Notes: a model not told the origin generated them from the sequence alone. DNA of 64,000 nucleotides from Phlyctochytrium arcticum (GCA_025602905.1 JAHLKI010000038.1:124001-188000), one strand, 5' to 3'. Counted from the stretch's first letter, positions 12,590 to 23,947 are shown. Translations and numbers: made by a program.

Positions 12590-13411
12590 ATGGTCGCCAA
12601 GTTCAACCTCATCTTTCTCGCATCCTTTGCCGTCATCGCCTCGGCAGCCTCTCAACCCGCATTCAACGCGTTGACTGCCCGCTATGCCAATGATGACACC
12701 GCCAACAATCTCGAGGTACTCCCTGAGGAAAAGAACCTACGCCGTCGTTACCTCCGGGGTGCCCAAGGGGGTTCCGCCCAAAAGAATGTAGCAGCTGCCC
12801 AGGTGGGATCAAACGAAGTCCCGTCTGCAGCATGCGAGGCCGGAAAAGTAGCTGCCACCGCTGCCAACCCCGCTGCCGATCCCGCTGCCAACTCCGCTGC
12901 TGATCCCGCTGTTGATCCCGCTGCTGATCCCGCTGCCAACCCCGCTGCCGTTCCTGCTGCCGTTCCTGCTGCCACCGTCGGTGCCACTGCCACCTCCGCT
13001 GCTACCGCTACTGCTACCCCCCCTGCCAATCCCGGCAAAACAGGGGGTGGGGAGGGCGCTGGCAAAGAAGCCGCGAAGCAAGAAGCAGGCAAAATCTCCC
13101 AAGGGCAAAAGCGAGTTGTAAAGTCCATAAAGAAGCAAGTTGCAAAGGCTGGAAAGGCAGGAAAGGTTGCAAAGGCTGGAAAGGTTGCAAAGCTTGCAAA
13201 GGTTGGGAAGGCTGGAAAGGCCGGAGAGGCCGGAAAGGCAGGTGGAAAAGCGGTAAAGGCAGGAAAAGCTGGACAGGCCGGAAGGCAGGAACGGCTGGCA
13301 AAGCTGGAGAGGCTGGGAAGGCTGGAAAGGCTTGAATCCCAAGTGCAAAAGCGAATTAGGAAGAAAAGCAAAAACGGCGCAGTTGGAGCCCTTCGTCTCA
13401 AGCAGCTGTAA
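12590..13411 (+). CDS. Secreted low-complexity repeat protein (Ala/Pro/Asp block plus Lys-Ala-Gly block)
   Basis: 273 residues, no intron. A signal peptide is clear (MVAKFNLIFLASFAVIASA). A dibasic site around LRRRYLRG suggests Kex2-type maturation. Residues about 90-135 repeat NPAADPAA-like units. Residues about 180-235 repeat the triplet KAG, giving a very basic segment. After about residue 228 the same DNA repeat is read in another frame, giving RLERLGRLERL and a basic C-terminus. Function is unknown; a secreted nucleic-acid- or polysaccharide-binding or wall-associated role is only a guess. A TATA box lies about 140 bp upstream. Homology searches will be confounded by composition. Confidence 0.75.
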   Translation: MVAKFNLIFLASFAVIASAASQPAFNALTARYANDDTANNLEVLPEEKNLRRRYLRGAQGGSAQKNVAAAQVGSNEVPSAACEAGKVAATAANPAADPAANSAADPAVDPAADPAANPAAVPAAVPAATVGATATSAATATATPPANPGKTGGGEGAGKEAAKQEAGKISQGQKRVVKSIKKQVAKAGKAGKVAKAGKVAKLAKVGKAGKAGEAGKAGGKAVKAGKAGQAGRQERLAKLERLGRLERLESQVQKRIRKKSKNGAVGALRLKQL

Positions 13412-14454
13412 GAAGGTTGTGCAGTACTTGTGAGGTCTTCCGTAGCATACTGTTTTCTGAACGCGCGATGCAGTGCATGTACATATCCTATCATTTTATC
13501 CATTGTAAATTTGTCAAATACATATACATATTCTTACACAACTTGATTGAACTTTCATATCTATATTTTGAAGTCGCATTGACATCAGAATTTTCCCTTA
13601 CTCGTTCTTTTGCACGAATGGTACATCAATATGGTGATTAGATGCAGTATCATGCACACGTACTTAGCTGACACTGAATGTTCCCACGGTGTGTATAAGC
13701 TTAACTTACAATCATTCATAAATGAAACAAGTAAAAGACAAATTCCGTACCTAGAGAAGGTGATTCAAGTACCTCAACAGTCTGCCTTGACGGTTATGTC
13801 GGCTTGAGGTGATTTGGAACGTCAAGCAAATACAGGATCATTGTGAAATCACGAAAAATTTATCAAGCGTGAGGAAGGAAACATAGATTATCTGGGTACT
13901 GGGCCAAAAAGATTGCTTTTTGTTGGATTGGTGTGTAGTATGAGGGATGAGACCCGGCAGGTGAAGAAAGAAGGATGAGTGAGTTGCTGATGACACGTGC
14001 ATACATTTCAAGTTCACTTCCTGTGATTCTTTTTCTGACACCTTGGTGTGCATTCTCAACAGCAGCGTTCGTAGAGACCGAATTTATTTTTTAGTAACGA
14101 CACTTTGTTTTGTCCATATGGCGGACTGGATAGGGAACTGCTCTTCGGGAGAAATGTTGATGTTTCAAAAATATCATGTCAGTTTATTTTCTTGTGAGCT
14201 GAGACAAAGCTTCCTGCCCAATTAACTTGAACCAGGGGATGGTAGCAAAGATCAAAGGACCTAGATATAGACGGGGTCTGTTTGATGACGGGACCCGGTT
14301 TTCCTCATTATTATTACGCACGCGGAAGAAATCCTGCACGAGCTGTTAATTTTGCTTCCAGAGGACTTAGACCCATTGATCCACAATCCTACAGCATAAA
14401 AATGAGCTAAGGGATACGTCTCCTTTATGTAAACCACAACCGAATTCTTTCCAA
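13412..14454. other. Intergenic spacer upstream of the first small Cys-rich gene
   Basis: About 1 kb, AT-rich, with no convincing gene. Its right part (about 14095-14420) is one of three copies of a shared upstream module described separately. A TATA-like CATAAAAA near 14396 stands about 60 bp before the start at 14455. Confidence 0.5.
14100..14420 (+). repeat. Shared upstream module, copy A
   Basis: Contains the landmarks GACTGGATAGGGAACTGC, ATATCATGTCAGTTTA, a GGTAGCAAAGAT word and GGGACCCGGTT, in the same order and spacing as at 22190-22510 and 23440-23700. It lies directly upstream of the small Cys-rich gene at 14455. It is either a duplicated promoter or the flank of a duplication unit. 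Confidence 0.75.
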
Positions 14455-15006
14455 ATGTCTTCCTCGTAAGTTCACATCTTTTCATTCCACTTCAAATGGC
14501 CGGAACTAACTCTTCCCTTCCTTCTTTTGACTAATAGTAACGATGTATGTCCACGCACTATACAAACCGGCACTTGCCCTCCATCAGGAAATAGTGTAGT
14601 CAACAACTTTGTCTTATGCTGTTCGGACCCAAACGACATTCGAAACCCCCAAGGGGGCAATACAAACGCCCAAGGGACCGCTGATCCTAAAATAGTCTGT
14701 AAATCCAGTACCGGATTATGTGACCCGGTACAGAGTGCAGCCATCGCAGCAGCAGCTAACGGCCAGAAAGCTGTCGGAAAGACAACTGCGACAAAGAAGG
14801 CGGTTTGTACCCCTCCACCAGCGCAAAAGGTGCCTCCTCTTTCAGCTCCCCCTGATGCCCAACCACAATTCAATTCGACGTTACCTCAAATCCCAGCACG
14901 AGACGGGTCCATCACCAGCGATGACCTTGTTGCGACCACTCCTCATCTGGCCATGCTTACTTTACTGGCGCTCTTGATTTCGCTCTTCTTGAGCCGCCGG
15001 CATTAG
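14455..15006 (+). CDS. Small Cys-rich protein with hydrophobic C-terminal tail, paralogue 1
   Basis: Two exons, 14455-14465 (11 nt, MSS plus two bases) and 14538-15006, giving about 159 residues. The mature part starts NDVCPRTIQTGTCPPSGN and has spaced cysteines including an LCC pair and a C-X6-C pair (VCKSSTGLC). An Ala/Lys/Pro linker leads to a strongly hydrophobic end (LAMLTLLALLISLFLSRRH) that could be a tail anchor or GPI signal. No N-terminal signal peptide is visible from this start, which is odd for such a Cys-rich protein. An undetected upstream exon is possible, but the TATA-like box 60 bp upstream argues against it. The paralogue at 22550 keeps the same micro-exon and ending. The pattern is not that of a canonical hydrophobin. 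Function unknown. Confidence 0.72.
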
Positions 15007-15982
15007 TGTTTGTGTATTTCGTAGATATGTTTGCCATAGTCCGAATATCGTTTTTCATCTATTAATAACAATACCAATTTATTCACCCATTCTATCCAAG
15101 TATACACGGCGTTTTGTACATTACGCTGTAAGTGAACAAGCATGCATGTCAGACTGCTAAGTCGTACTCTTCCTTTGATACATGGCATGTCACTACTCTA
15201 CTTCTGCTTTGCCGAATAAAAGTCGGCTGAAACCTGAAGAAATGTACGCCACTTTTGATCGCTCCTGCACATTGTGAGAAAGTTATGACTGCGCCAGAAC
15301 GCGAACTTTGGCGTTGTCGTGAATGCAGACGTCTCGATCCAGATGCAAATTACTTGGTCACTGAATGAGGCCAAGTTACACATGAAGAAACGAAATAATG
15401 AGTTGGAAATTACAAGTTAAAACTTTGACTTTTCTACATGGCATCAAATGAGGAGACACAAGCCACCTTCCTTTGATACATACGGCGATACTTCGAACCT
15501 CAAGTTGTAAAAGCAGAGAATGTTTCCTCGAAATTAAACTTGGGCTTTCATAAAGCAGAGTTCCCGGTCTATCACCTTTTCATGACTTAATATGTCACAG
15601 GCCACTTGGAAAAGCTTACGAAAGAGATATTGCAAGATCAAACTTTGGCCTTCTCCGCAAAGAATGTAGAGTTCCCGGTCCCGGCGCGAATTGCCTTTGC
15701 AAAGCTCAATATGGCTGTGGATACCCGGTCCTGCTAAAGATTTGAGAACCATCATTTAGAACTCTTTCGTGAAGACGAAAGCATATAGGGCATTTTGTAA
15801 GAAGTGGAGTGGAAGGGAGTGTTATAAAAGGGTGGATGCAGCTTTGCTCTCCCACGTTCTCAACCCCATCAAACCATCTCCGCTATCCCTTACTACCTGT
15901 AAATCCCTACCCCCTGCAATACACTGCAGTAATTTTCCTGCTCGCTCCCAATTAACCACCCACAACCACCCTTTGGTCAACC
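15007..15982. other. Intergenic spacer with an imperfect tandem repeat and a TATA box
   Basis: No gene seen. Around 15537-15600 and 15637-15710 two diverged copies share AAACTT..GGC.TT, GCAGAGTTCCCGGTC or GTAGAGTTCCCGGTC, and CTCAATATG-like ends, about 100-115 bp apart. TATAAAAG at 15823-15830 serves the gene at 15983. Confidence 0.45.
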
Positions 15983-16300
15983 ATGAAGATCAACATCCTT
16001 CTCGTCGCAGCTCTGTGCGCTCTTTCTACTCTGACTGCTGCGGTGCCCACTCAACGCCAAAATTCTGTCGGGACGACACTGTTACAACCCCGCCAAATTA
16101 TCCGACCCGCAACCAACGCGGCCAAGGATGCAGCTGTTGCCCGATATGCAGCAGCGAAGAATAAAGCTCTTAACGCCGCTGCTGCAAGAAAGGCTGCCGC
16201 CCAGAAAGCGAAAAACAACGCTATTGCCGCCTATGCTACCAAGCTGGCTGCCTACAAAAACGCAGTAGCTGCCATAAAGGCCCAGGCTGCCGCTGCCTAA
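15983..16300 (+). CDS. Small secreted alanine-rich protein
   Basis: 105 residues, single exon, with a TATA box 160 bp upstream. The signal peptide MKINILLVAALCALSTLTAA is convincing. The mature chain has two single-Arg cleavage-like sites (PTQRQ, LQPRQ), then about 70 residues of Ala with regular Lys/Arg and Tyr. It contains no cysteine or proline and should form one long amphipathic helix. Such Ala-rich secreted helices occur in antifreeze, antimicrobial and wall-associated peptides, but no specific family is recognised. Confidence 0.7.
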   Translation: MKINILLVAALCALSTLTAAVPTQRQNSVGTTLLQPRQIIRPATNAAKDAAVARYAAAKNKALNAAAARKAAAQKAKNNAIAAYATKLAAYKNAVAAIKAQAAAA

Positions 16301-17538
16301 GGCAGCAGCTGGAAACTGACTACCCCCTGAATCCTGCCATCCATTGTATATATATGAGCCTTTCCTTCTTAATTTGAATGTACATATCTGCCATCATATC
16401 TAGCAATTATATTTTATTAGTAAAAATTTATTGGTCTTCCTCCTCTGTACATTTATCATCTTTGATACAACCATCCGCCGACCTACAATCACATCAGATA
16501 TCCACATAGTATATAACCAGCATAGACTGTCTCTTCCCCACCAACGAGAACCTAGAACTGTAGCTGCCCTCTGTACAATACACTAAGCAAAGTTACGACT
16601 TGTGGATGGAACTTGTCCCTGTTATCAGAAGAATACATTGTCCTTTGAATAAACGTTGTCCGTTCTCAGATTATGTGAAAATGTGCCAGGCTGCTTGCCT
16701 GAGAACGTGTCTTCACAGACCATCTGTTATAGGTGAGGCAGACTGGTAACGGATTTCTGACCCACTTGGTAGTTTTCAAAATTTGTGGCAGTAACCCCGG
16801 CAAAGGCCATTTCACGTACCGCAACTCAAAACACTGGGCAAACAATGGACATATACAGGCACATTGCCAATAGTTGATGAGTCGGGGGCCTCTTAGGAGC
16901 CCATTCTACTCTCCCGGATGTCGCATTTTTCGTAATCTGAGCAAGAACTCGGATGTATGTCTTCTCAAGGCTCCCTTTATGAACAAGAAACATAGTTCAG
17001 GATGTGCGCAATCCACCACAGCTACAGTAATGGTGTGGGAAAATTGCTCCAAGGGGGATCCCGGATCAAAGGTTAAGTGCTCCATTACCTGTGCGGGGGC
17101 ACAGTCACACAGCATAATTGTGGTCTGGGATACCGCATGCCAGAGATCGGGATGAGAAGCGACAGTACCATAATCATTCATGTCACACAAATTTTACGAT
17201 GATCGAGCAAGCATTTTTGTGTGGGCAACCCGTCGATTGTCGCGGTACTATCACCTCCTTTCTGCTTTGTTTTTCAGAGTATGTTGTTTAAAAAGTATTG
17301 AGCTTTTGTCATATGCACATTTCAAGTGACTAGCATTAAGTTCTTCAAGTGTCAAGGAGGTACCCGGCTGCTTTTGTTTCACACTCTGGATTTTGAGAAC
17401 CATTGTATTTCAGCAATTCCTCACACCATCATTGAGCATATTGGAAAACTGTTATAGAAATGATTATAAAGGTCATGATGTGCCAAATCCTTCTCGATAC
17501 GCCGACAGTTGAGCCTTCAAACCGAATACAAATACATT
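16301..17538. other. Intergenic spacer carrying a dispersed 3'-flank repeat
   Basis: About 1.2 kb with no convincing gene. At about 16600-16850 it contains landmarks (CCTTTGAATAAA, a CATCTGTTATA word, GGCAGTAACC, AAAGGCCATTTCA, ACCGCAACTCAAAACAC) found again downstream of the CX4C genes at 32.3-32.6, 34.6-35.1 and, inverted, 53.3-53.7 kb. TATAAAGG at 17465-17472 lies 74 bp before the S41 peptidase start. Confidence 0.5.
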
Positions 17539-20305
17539 ATGTTGCTGCTCAAGTTCATCATTGCGGTAACCGCCATACTGTCGGCATCAGCTCAGACAAC
17601 CTCCCCATTACCATCATCACCAGCACCCACCATCTGTCGATTGAGAAAAACTTCATCATCGGCGCCCACTACCCGTCCACCGAGCAAAACATCATCGCCC
17701 AGAACAACATCGGTCGCGCCAGCACCAGCCCCCAAATCCCAGACTGTAGCACCAGCACCGACTGGCCAACCTAACAAAAAGATCACCACTCGCAAGCTCA
17801 GTGAAGATGTTGAACTTGGACTATTAAAGGATGTGCGTGAGAAGATGACATTCCTGCCCTACACGCCCCAGGAGCGCGTTTTTGTTGCGCAGCAACGACA
17901 AGAGACCCTCAATATATATGCGAACGTGGAAGAGAAACTCAAAAATTGTATGTATACGGATCGCTTACAGGCTGCGAAAAATCTCTCATACTCAATCATT
18001 CTTGCTTTTTGCAGACGGCGTGGATGCCATTGCAAGCTTCAGTGATATTCTCAAAAATGCGGCAAACATGACAAACAAGGACTTTAGTTATGCCATGGCC
18101 AGACATGCCCTTTCCCTCCGAGATTTGCACACCAACTTCGACATTGGCGGCCAGCATAGCTGCTACTCGCTGGGAACCCCCTACAGCTTTGATTTTGTGA
18201 TGAGTGACGATATAGTCATGAACCCCCAAGTCGTCGTCCGTGCCGTTTCTCAAGATCCAGAGTACAACGCACTATTCCCCCCCGAAGCGTTGGCCATCAA
18301 ACCGGGAGATCTTCTGGACACAATTGACGGCAAGTCCTTCCGGGACTACTGGCTCTCGGCGCAAAATATGACGGGCGGGGCGAATCAGTTTGGCGGATAT
18401 CGACAGGCCCTGTCAATGCTAATGATCCAATCCTCGACTACTTATCCACTACCGACCAACAACGAAATCGAGTTTGGGTTTCGCCAGGGAACCGGAAAAT
18501 CCACTATTGTGAAAGTTCCTTACGTTGCTCAGGGGGGCCGAGATTGTATCCGGAACGCACCCAAGGAGCGAGACACTGCTCCTCCTCCTCTCCCTCCACC
18601 AAAGCGCAAGGATGCTAGCTCAAACCTACCGCCCGCACAAATCTTTCCCGGCCGCTTTGGCAACTTCCAGGACACCGAGTCGAATATCGTGTTCCACAAG
18701 ACATACAAGGCCAAGGACTTTACAATGGGTGTTGTGCGTCTGGATAGCTTTAATGACGACCCGGACAAGGTCATAGGTATCATTAGAACATTGTTGACCG
18801 ACACTCTGAGCAACACAGATGGCATCTTATTCGACGTGCGCTTGAATCCTGGAGGCGAGATTGCAATCGCGGAACGCATCATTCAGTGGTTTGCGGGAGT
18901 GACCGAACCCGTTCGAACCCAAGCCATCAACCATCCCACCAATCATTTTATTTTTGGGAACCAAAGTCGTGCCAATGACGAGTTTCGAGCGGATCGCTTC
19001 GCGTTACAAAGTGCTGCTCCTTCAGACAAGTTTGCCAAACCCATAGGATTTCTGCCGGTCGGCCAGCTAAATACGGACGGTCATGCCTACCTCAAACCTA
19101 TAGCCGTATTGACCGACGCACAGTGTTACTCAGCCTGTGATTTCTTCTGTGCTGGAATGCAAGATAGCGGTGCAGCCATCATTTTCGGGGAAGACCCACA
19201 AACGGGGGCTGGCGGGGCCAATGTGTTCGGACTAAAAAAGAATTTGCAGGGCTTGGCTCCAACCATTTTCAAGCCGCTTCCTTTTGAGGGATCGCTCGGC
19301 AAAGATGAAAACAACAGGACCATTCCGATACCCGGTACCAGCGACATGCGGGTCGCTTTTCGGCGAGTCGTGAGAATTGGCCGGAATGCTGGTAAGATTC
19401 TCGAAGATACCGGGGTCTTAGTAGACGAAGTTATCCGGCCAACACTGGCCGAAATCACGCAAGTGGGAGGAGAGATGTCTCTCCAATTCGAACACATTGC
19501 CATGCGTCTCAAACAGCAGGCCGCCAAGGACGGCCGGTCAAAGCTACAATTTCAGTCACCTTTTGATTTGCGCTTCCTCACCAACTTCACTATTCCGTTC
19601 AATGCAAGCGGCTTTGACCGAATCGAAGTCCGCGATTCAAAGGGGGGCCTGGTTGCTGATAAAAAGCTCTCATCAAAGAATGGAGGGAGCAAGGGGGAAT
19701 TGATAGCCACCAAAAAGCCTGCCTTAGGGTGGGACCAATACGACATTTTTGGACTCAAGGGATCCCAAAAAAAGATGACGACCAAACGACCTATCATTAC
19801 ATTTCCCGACGTGAATGAACTTCCGGAGATTGCTGCCGGAAAGTCCAATGAGAATCCTCCGCTCATAATCTTTAACTATGATGGTGGCAGTGGCAATAAG
19901 GTTGCAGCGTCTCAAGATGGGTGGCAAACGAGCCAGGACGGCACGCTCAGTATCCGCCCTACAACCATTGACACCGTAGACGCCCAAGCACTCTTTCCAT
20001 TCAGAGTAGGCAAAGGTGCTACCCTCAACATCAAGGCAGACGTTCAACTAAACACTCCCGCAAACCTGGAAACGCAACTTGCGATCGGGCTTTTCCCATA
20101 CGAGCCCAAGAGCGGACTATTGTCAAATGGGGCCTTTCCGGTGAACACCAAGATCTCTTTCACTGACAAAATTGATTTTACCATCAAGAACATGACCCTT
20201 TTTGACTCTGGATTCGCCCTTCTTTCCCTACTTTATAGGAGTGCGAATATCAGCAAGCCTATTGACCGATCAGTTTCAATTAGTAAGATGATAGTGTCAG
20301 GATAG
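17539..20305 (+). CDS. Secreted S41-family (CPAF-like) serine peptidase
   Basis: Two exons, 17539-17947 and 18015-20305, giving 899 residues. A signal peptide (MLLLKFIIAVTAILSASA) is followed by a Ser/Thr/Pro-rich linker to about residue 75. The peptidase region shows DLHTNF with a candidate catalytic His at about 175, the strand GILFDVRLNPGG, and CYSACDFF with the candidate nucleophile Ser at about 509, followed by IIFGEDPQTGAGG carrying an acidic residue. These fit the His-Ser-Glu layout of CPAF-type S41 enzymes rather than the Ser-Lys tail-specific proteases. The last ~300 residues are an uncharacterised, beta-rich-looking extension. The start was chosen for the signal peptide and nearby TATA box. 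Probable role: extracellular protein digestion. Substrate unknown. Confidence 0.85.
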
Positions 20306-22549
20306 AATGTAGAGTCTATAGTGTTTTTGTTCGTATGAACATACTATCGCGGGTCTGTTAGGACTCCAGAATTGTAAAAATATCTTTGTCCATCCACTCT
20401 TTTTAACATTATCAGTTTTTCCCATCCCCATCCCCGTACGCAGTTCAGATTGCGGCCAGAGACTTGGTGGCCATTTTTTATAATGTCACGGGTTTTGGGA
20501 TTCGCAGGAAGCAGCCAGAACTTGCTACTAAAGGCTGACGGGATATTTGAACGAGAGTCGACATCATACAGTGATGGGTCTTTGATTTGCAACAAATGGC
20601 TATCAAAAGATATTGTTTTTGGGCATGAATCGGTATCGATCCCGACCAAACTGCGCAACTGCCAGGTGCGTTAAATCCAGATGGCGAATTATCGGGGATA
20701 TGCAGAAGGTGTGTGATGGGCATGGGGGAATTCCGGCTACAAGGCTGTAGCTAGCAGACTGGTCCTTTGAGGGGTGAAGCTTGGAAAAGTAACAAAAAAC
20801 CTTCTTCGTCACGGCTTCAATGGCAAGAGTTTCTTGTTTGAGGAAGGGCCTGCACTCTTTTTTGGCCCGTTCAACTAAGTCGTGCACCTAATTCTTCACT
20901 CTTATCAGAGATTCAGAACATTTTGGCATCAATAATCGAAGTACGGCCATGACCAGCTATGCGAAAGCTGTCTGGGGGGTTCACTGGCATTTTGCCGTGA
21001 TACATCAACATTAAATAAGGATAGAATGCCCTGCAATTGTAGATCATTTCACTGTTCTCCAATCAGCTCGGACACCATACTTCATGTTTCTCCTTTCTCT
21101 CAAGGTTATCAAGATTCAAAGTACTGTCCGTATCATGTACGTATATATACCACATCGACCACATATAAAACAAAATCTGTATGCCGGACAACCTCATCCC
21201 ACATAGTTCTGACAGACTTTTTTTTCAGAAGAAACTTAAGGACCTTCTGGCAATTTTTCTCCCAACTGTACTGGATTCTCCGGCGTGAAGGAACTTGTAT
21301 CGGATGTGCTGTCATTGTTTTCAACAGACCCCCTGTCACTCTTTGAGGCCGCTTAGCTTGACTTGCGAGTCTCCCACTCCATCGCATACGGCTGCGAATA
21401 GCGTTGCAACTTGGGCCGCGTCCCAGGCGTCCCCATCGTCGTTGCCCGGCTACTGCTACTACAATTTATCACTTTTCGCCTTCTCCAAAATCAGTGACTC
21501 TGAAAATATTTACACTCGACATCAGACACACTTCACGAGCAATGGAAGTATTTCCATGGCTGCAATACTGTTTTTTGGTGGAGGTTCAAGTTGTCAGTAA
21601 GTATCCTCCGAATGTCAATATCATATCTGTAGGTTCCAGGATGTGGGTAGGGTACGAGAGAAGCAGCGGCACAGTTTTGAAAAGGCTAAGTCCCACCTTC
21701 CTGGGAAAGCATTCGCGTCATGATGCTAATGGTAATTAGGGAGCTGCCAGGGGAGCTGGGAACTGAGGGCCCTTTTGATCAAATTCCACCGAATACCCGT
21801 ATGAAATAATTGTTTTTGTGGTTGATTATCCCCGCTGGGTGCTAAATACAAATATCTAAAAACTCTCTTAGCTGGCAACTATGGCAAACGCGTGAAGGCA
21901 GCAGATTCTCAAGTTCTCTGCTGATTGCGTCAACTTCGCCGTCACTTGAGAACGAGGAATCTGTATCCGGATCAGGCCGGGACAATTTTGTCTTAACTTC
22001 TTCTCTGACAAAAACGGGGTTGTGGGACTGCGCCACACCATTCACCCTTTTCCCCCCAAAAAAAAGGTTTTCCGATAATCGCCTAAGAATTATTGATAGG
22101 TACTGACTAACTCATACTGAAGACAAAGTGATTCTTCAGTGCCAAAAGTGATCAAGAAAGATTCTTTTTGGTTACTGGTAATATGAAACATCATTGGTTA
22201 AAATTGCTGAAACGCCGCTGTGATTTGCCCATATTGGCCGATTGGATAGGGAACTACTCTTCTCGAGGAATGTTGCAGATATATCATGCCAGTTTACTTT
22301 TTTTGCGCACAGACAAAACCTCCTGCTCCATTAACTTTAACCAGGGCATGGTAGCAAAGATTAAATGACTAGATATATATTCTGTTTGATGCCGGGACCC
22401 GGTTCTCCTCAATGTACATGCCGGAAGAATCTGTATGAACCGCTAATTGCTTGCAAGAGCCTTCAACCTATTTTTTCACAATTCTACAGCATAAAAATGA
22501 GCTAAGGGATACTTTTCCTCTTTGTATACCACAACCGACTTCTTTCAAA
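20306..22549. other. Long gene-poor spacer
   Basis: About 2.2 kb in which I see no supportable gene. Scattered frames of up to about 110 codons on both strands lack starts in context, introns or recognisable motifs. The right end (about 22190-22510) is copy B of the shared upstream module. Confidence 0.5.
22190..22510 (+). repeat. Shared upstream module, copy B
   Basis: Carries GATTGGATAGGGAACTAC, ATATCATGCCAGTTTA, GGTAGCAAAGATTAAA and GGGACCCGGTTCTCCTCA in the order seen in copies A and C. It ends just before the Cys-rich paralogue at 22550. Confidence 0.75.
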
Positions 22550-23082
22550 ATGTCTTCCTCGTAAGCTCCACATTCTTTCCATTCCTCCTCAAATGGTCTG
22601 AACTAAATCTTCCCTTCCTTCTTTTGACTGATAGTAACGACGTATGTCCACGCACTATACAAACCGGCACTTGCCCTCCATCAGGAAATAGTGTAGTCAA
22701 CAACTTTGTCTTATGCTGTTCGGACCCAAACGATATTCGAAATGTCCAAGGGGGTAATACGAACGCCCAGGGAACCACCGATCCTAAAATAGTCTGTAAA
22801 TCCAGTACCGGATTATGTGACCCGGTACAGAGCGCAGCCGTTGCAGCAACAGGGAACGGCCAGAAAACTGTCGGAAAGACCACTGCGACAAAGAAGGCCG
22901 TTTGTGCCCCTCCAACAGTGCAAAAGGCGCCTGTCCAAGAATTACGCAATTCCCCGTTACCTCAAATCACGGCCCGAGACGGTTCCATTAGCAGCGATGG
23001 TCTTAATGCGATCACTCCTCATCTAGCTATGTTTACTCTACTGGCGCTCTTGATTTCGCTCTTCTTGAGCCGTCGGCATTAG
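22550..23082 (+). CDS. Small Cys-rich protein with hydrophobic C-terminal tail, paralogue 2
   Basis: Two exons, 22550-22560 (11 nt) and 22635-23082, about 152 residues. The Cys-rich N-terminal half is almost identical to the 14455 paralogue. The linker after KKAVC has diverged and lost about 13 residues (KAPVQELRNSPLPQIT). The hydrophobic end LAMFTLLALLISLFLSRRH is kept. Conservation is stronger in the coding ends than in the linker, so both copies look functional. In this copy the intron could also be read through in another frame to give a hydrophobic N-terminus, but paralogue 1 has stops there, so splicing is preferred. Function unknown. Confidence 0.72.
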
Positions 23083-23947
23083 CGTGTTTTGTATCTTGTA
23101 AATAGTCTTGTCATAGTTCAGATATTGTCCGTCATTGAATCAATTCATTCGTTTGCAGTACAATATTCGATGTACTGACAAAAAGATCCCAGGCTGCGCA
23201 TCTGTAAAACCTGTAATGGATATTTTCTGTAGGGACACGCAACCCGAGTGGTCACGGTTGTGTCATAAATATGGAATCATACCAATTCAATGAGTGCCTG
23301 CCATCTGAGCATACATGTATACAAGGCAAGTTCTACTTTCACACGGCAAATGCACAAGCATGGACTCAAAGATTAAATGATACAGTCTCTGGCATAAATT
23401 GCATCGAGGCAGGTAGGTAATCTGAAACAACACTTGTTAAAGCTGCTGAAACAACATTTTGTTTGGTCCATATTGGCAGACTGGATAGGGAACTGCGCTT
23501 CTGGAGAAATGTTCCAAAAATATCAGGTCAGTTTACTTTTTTGAGGGTAGAAAATAAAACTTTCTGCTCGAATAACTTGAATCAAAGCGATAAAATTAAC
23601 TCAGGGCATGGTGACAAAGTTCAATAGATGTACACAAGGTCTATTTGACGGCGGGACCCGGTTCTCCTCAGAATAACGTGTAGAAGAATTTATGCCAGAT
23701 CATCACTCGGATCATTGCAAGCTCATTGGGTATCGAATAGTTCCAAGTATAAAGAAGGACCCCCCCACCCCAATAGAACCATTTCCCTATTCTACAACTT
23801 ACATCGAGTTGTTCCCACAATCCCCCAAACACCCCATCCGCCAGTAGAACCACTTCTCTGCTCCTGCATCTTACAGCGAGTTGTTCCCACCGACTCTCCA
23901 ACAAGGGCTCCAAATTCTGCCTGCAGTATATTGCACCATCTACAACA
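23083..23947. other. Intergenic spacer with upstream module copy C
   Basis: No gene seen. The right half contains copy C of the shared upstream module (23440-23700), then TATAAAGA at 23748-23755, about 200 bp before the start at 23948. Confidence 0.5.
23440..23700 (+). repeat. Shared upstream module, copy C
   Basis: Same ordered landmarks as copies A and B (GACTGGATAGGGAACTGC, ATATCAGGTCAGTTTACTTT, GGGACCCGGTTCTCCTCA), here in front of an unrelated gene, the CX4C repeat protein at 23948. The match stops near that gene's TATA box. Confidence 0.72.

Noticed and set aside
12748..13503. Long minus-strand frames opposite the 12590 gene
   Set aside because: They are antisense shadows of the low-complexity repeat; they lack a signal peptide or family motif, while the plus frame has a clean signal peptide and TATA box.
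14455..15006. Hydrophobin assignment for the small Cys-rich paralogues
   Set aside because: There is only one CC pair and the spacing does not fit the eight-Cys hydrophobin pattern.
20450..21740. Several 70-110 codon frames in the 20.3-22 kb spacer
   Set aside because: None has a recognisable motif, signal peptide, or a conserved counterpart, and both strands show similar open stretches.
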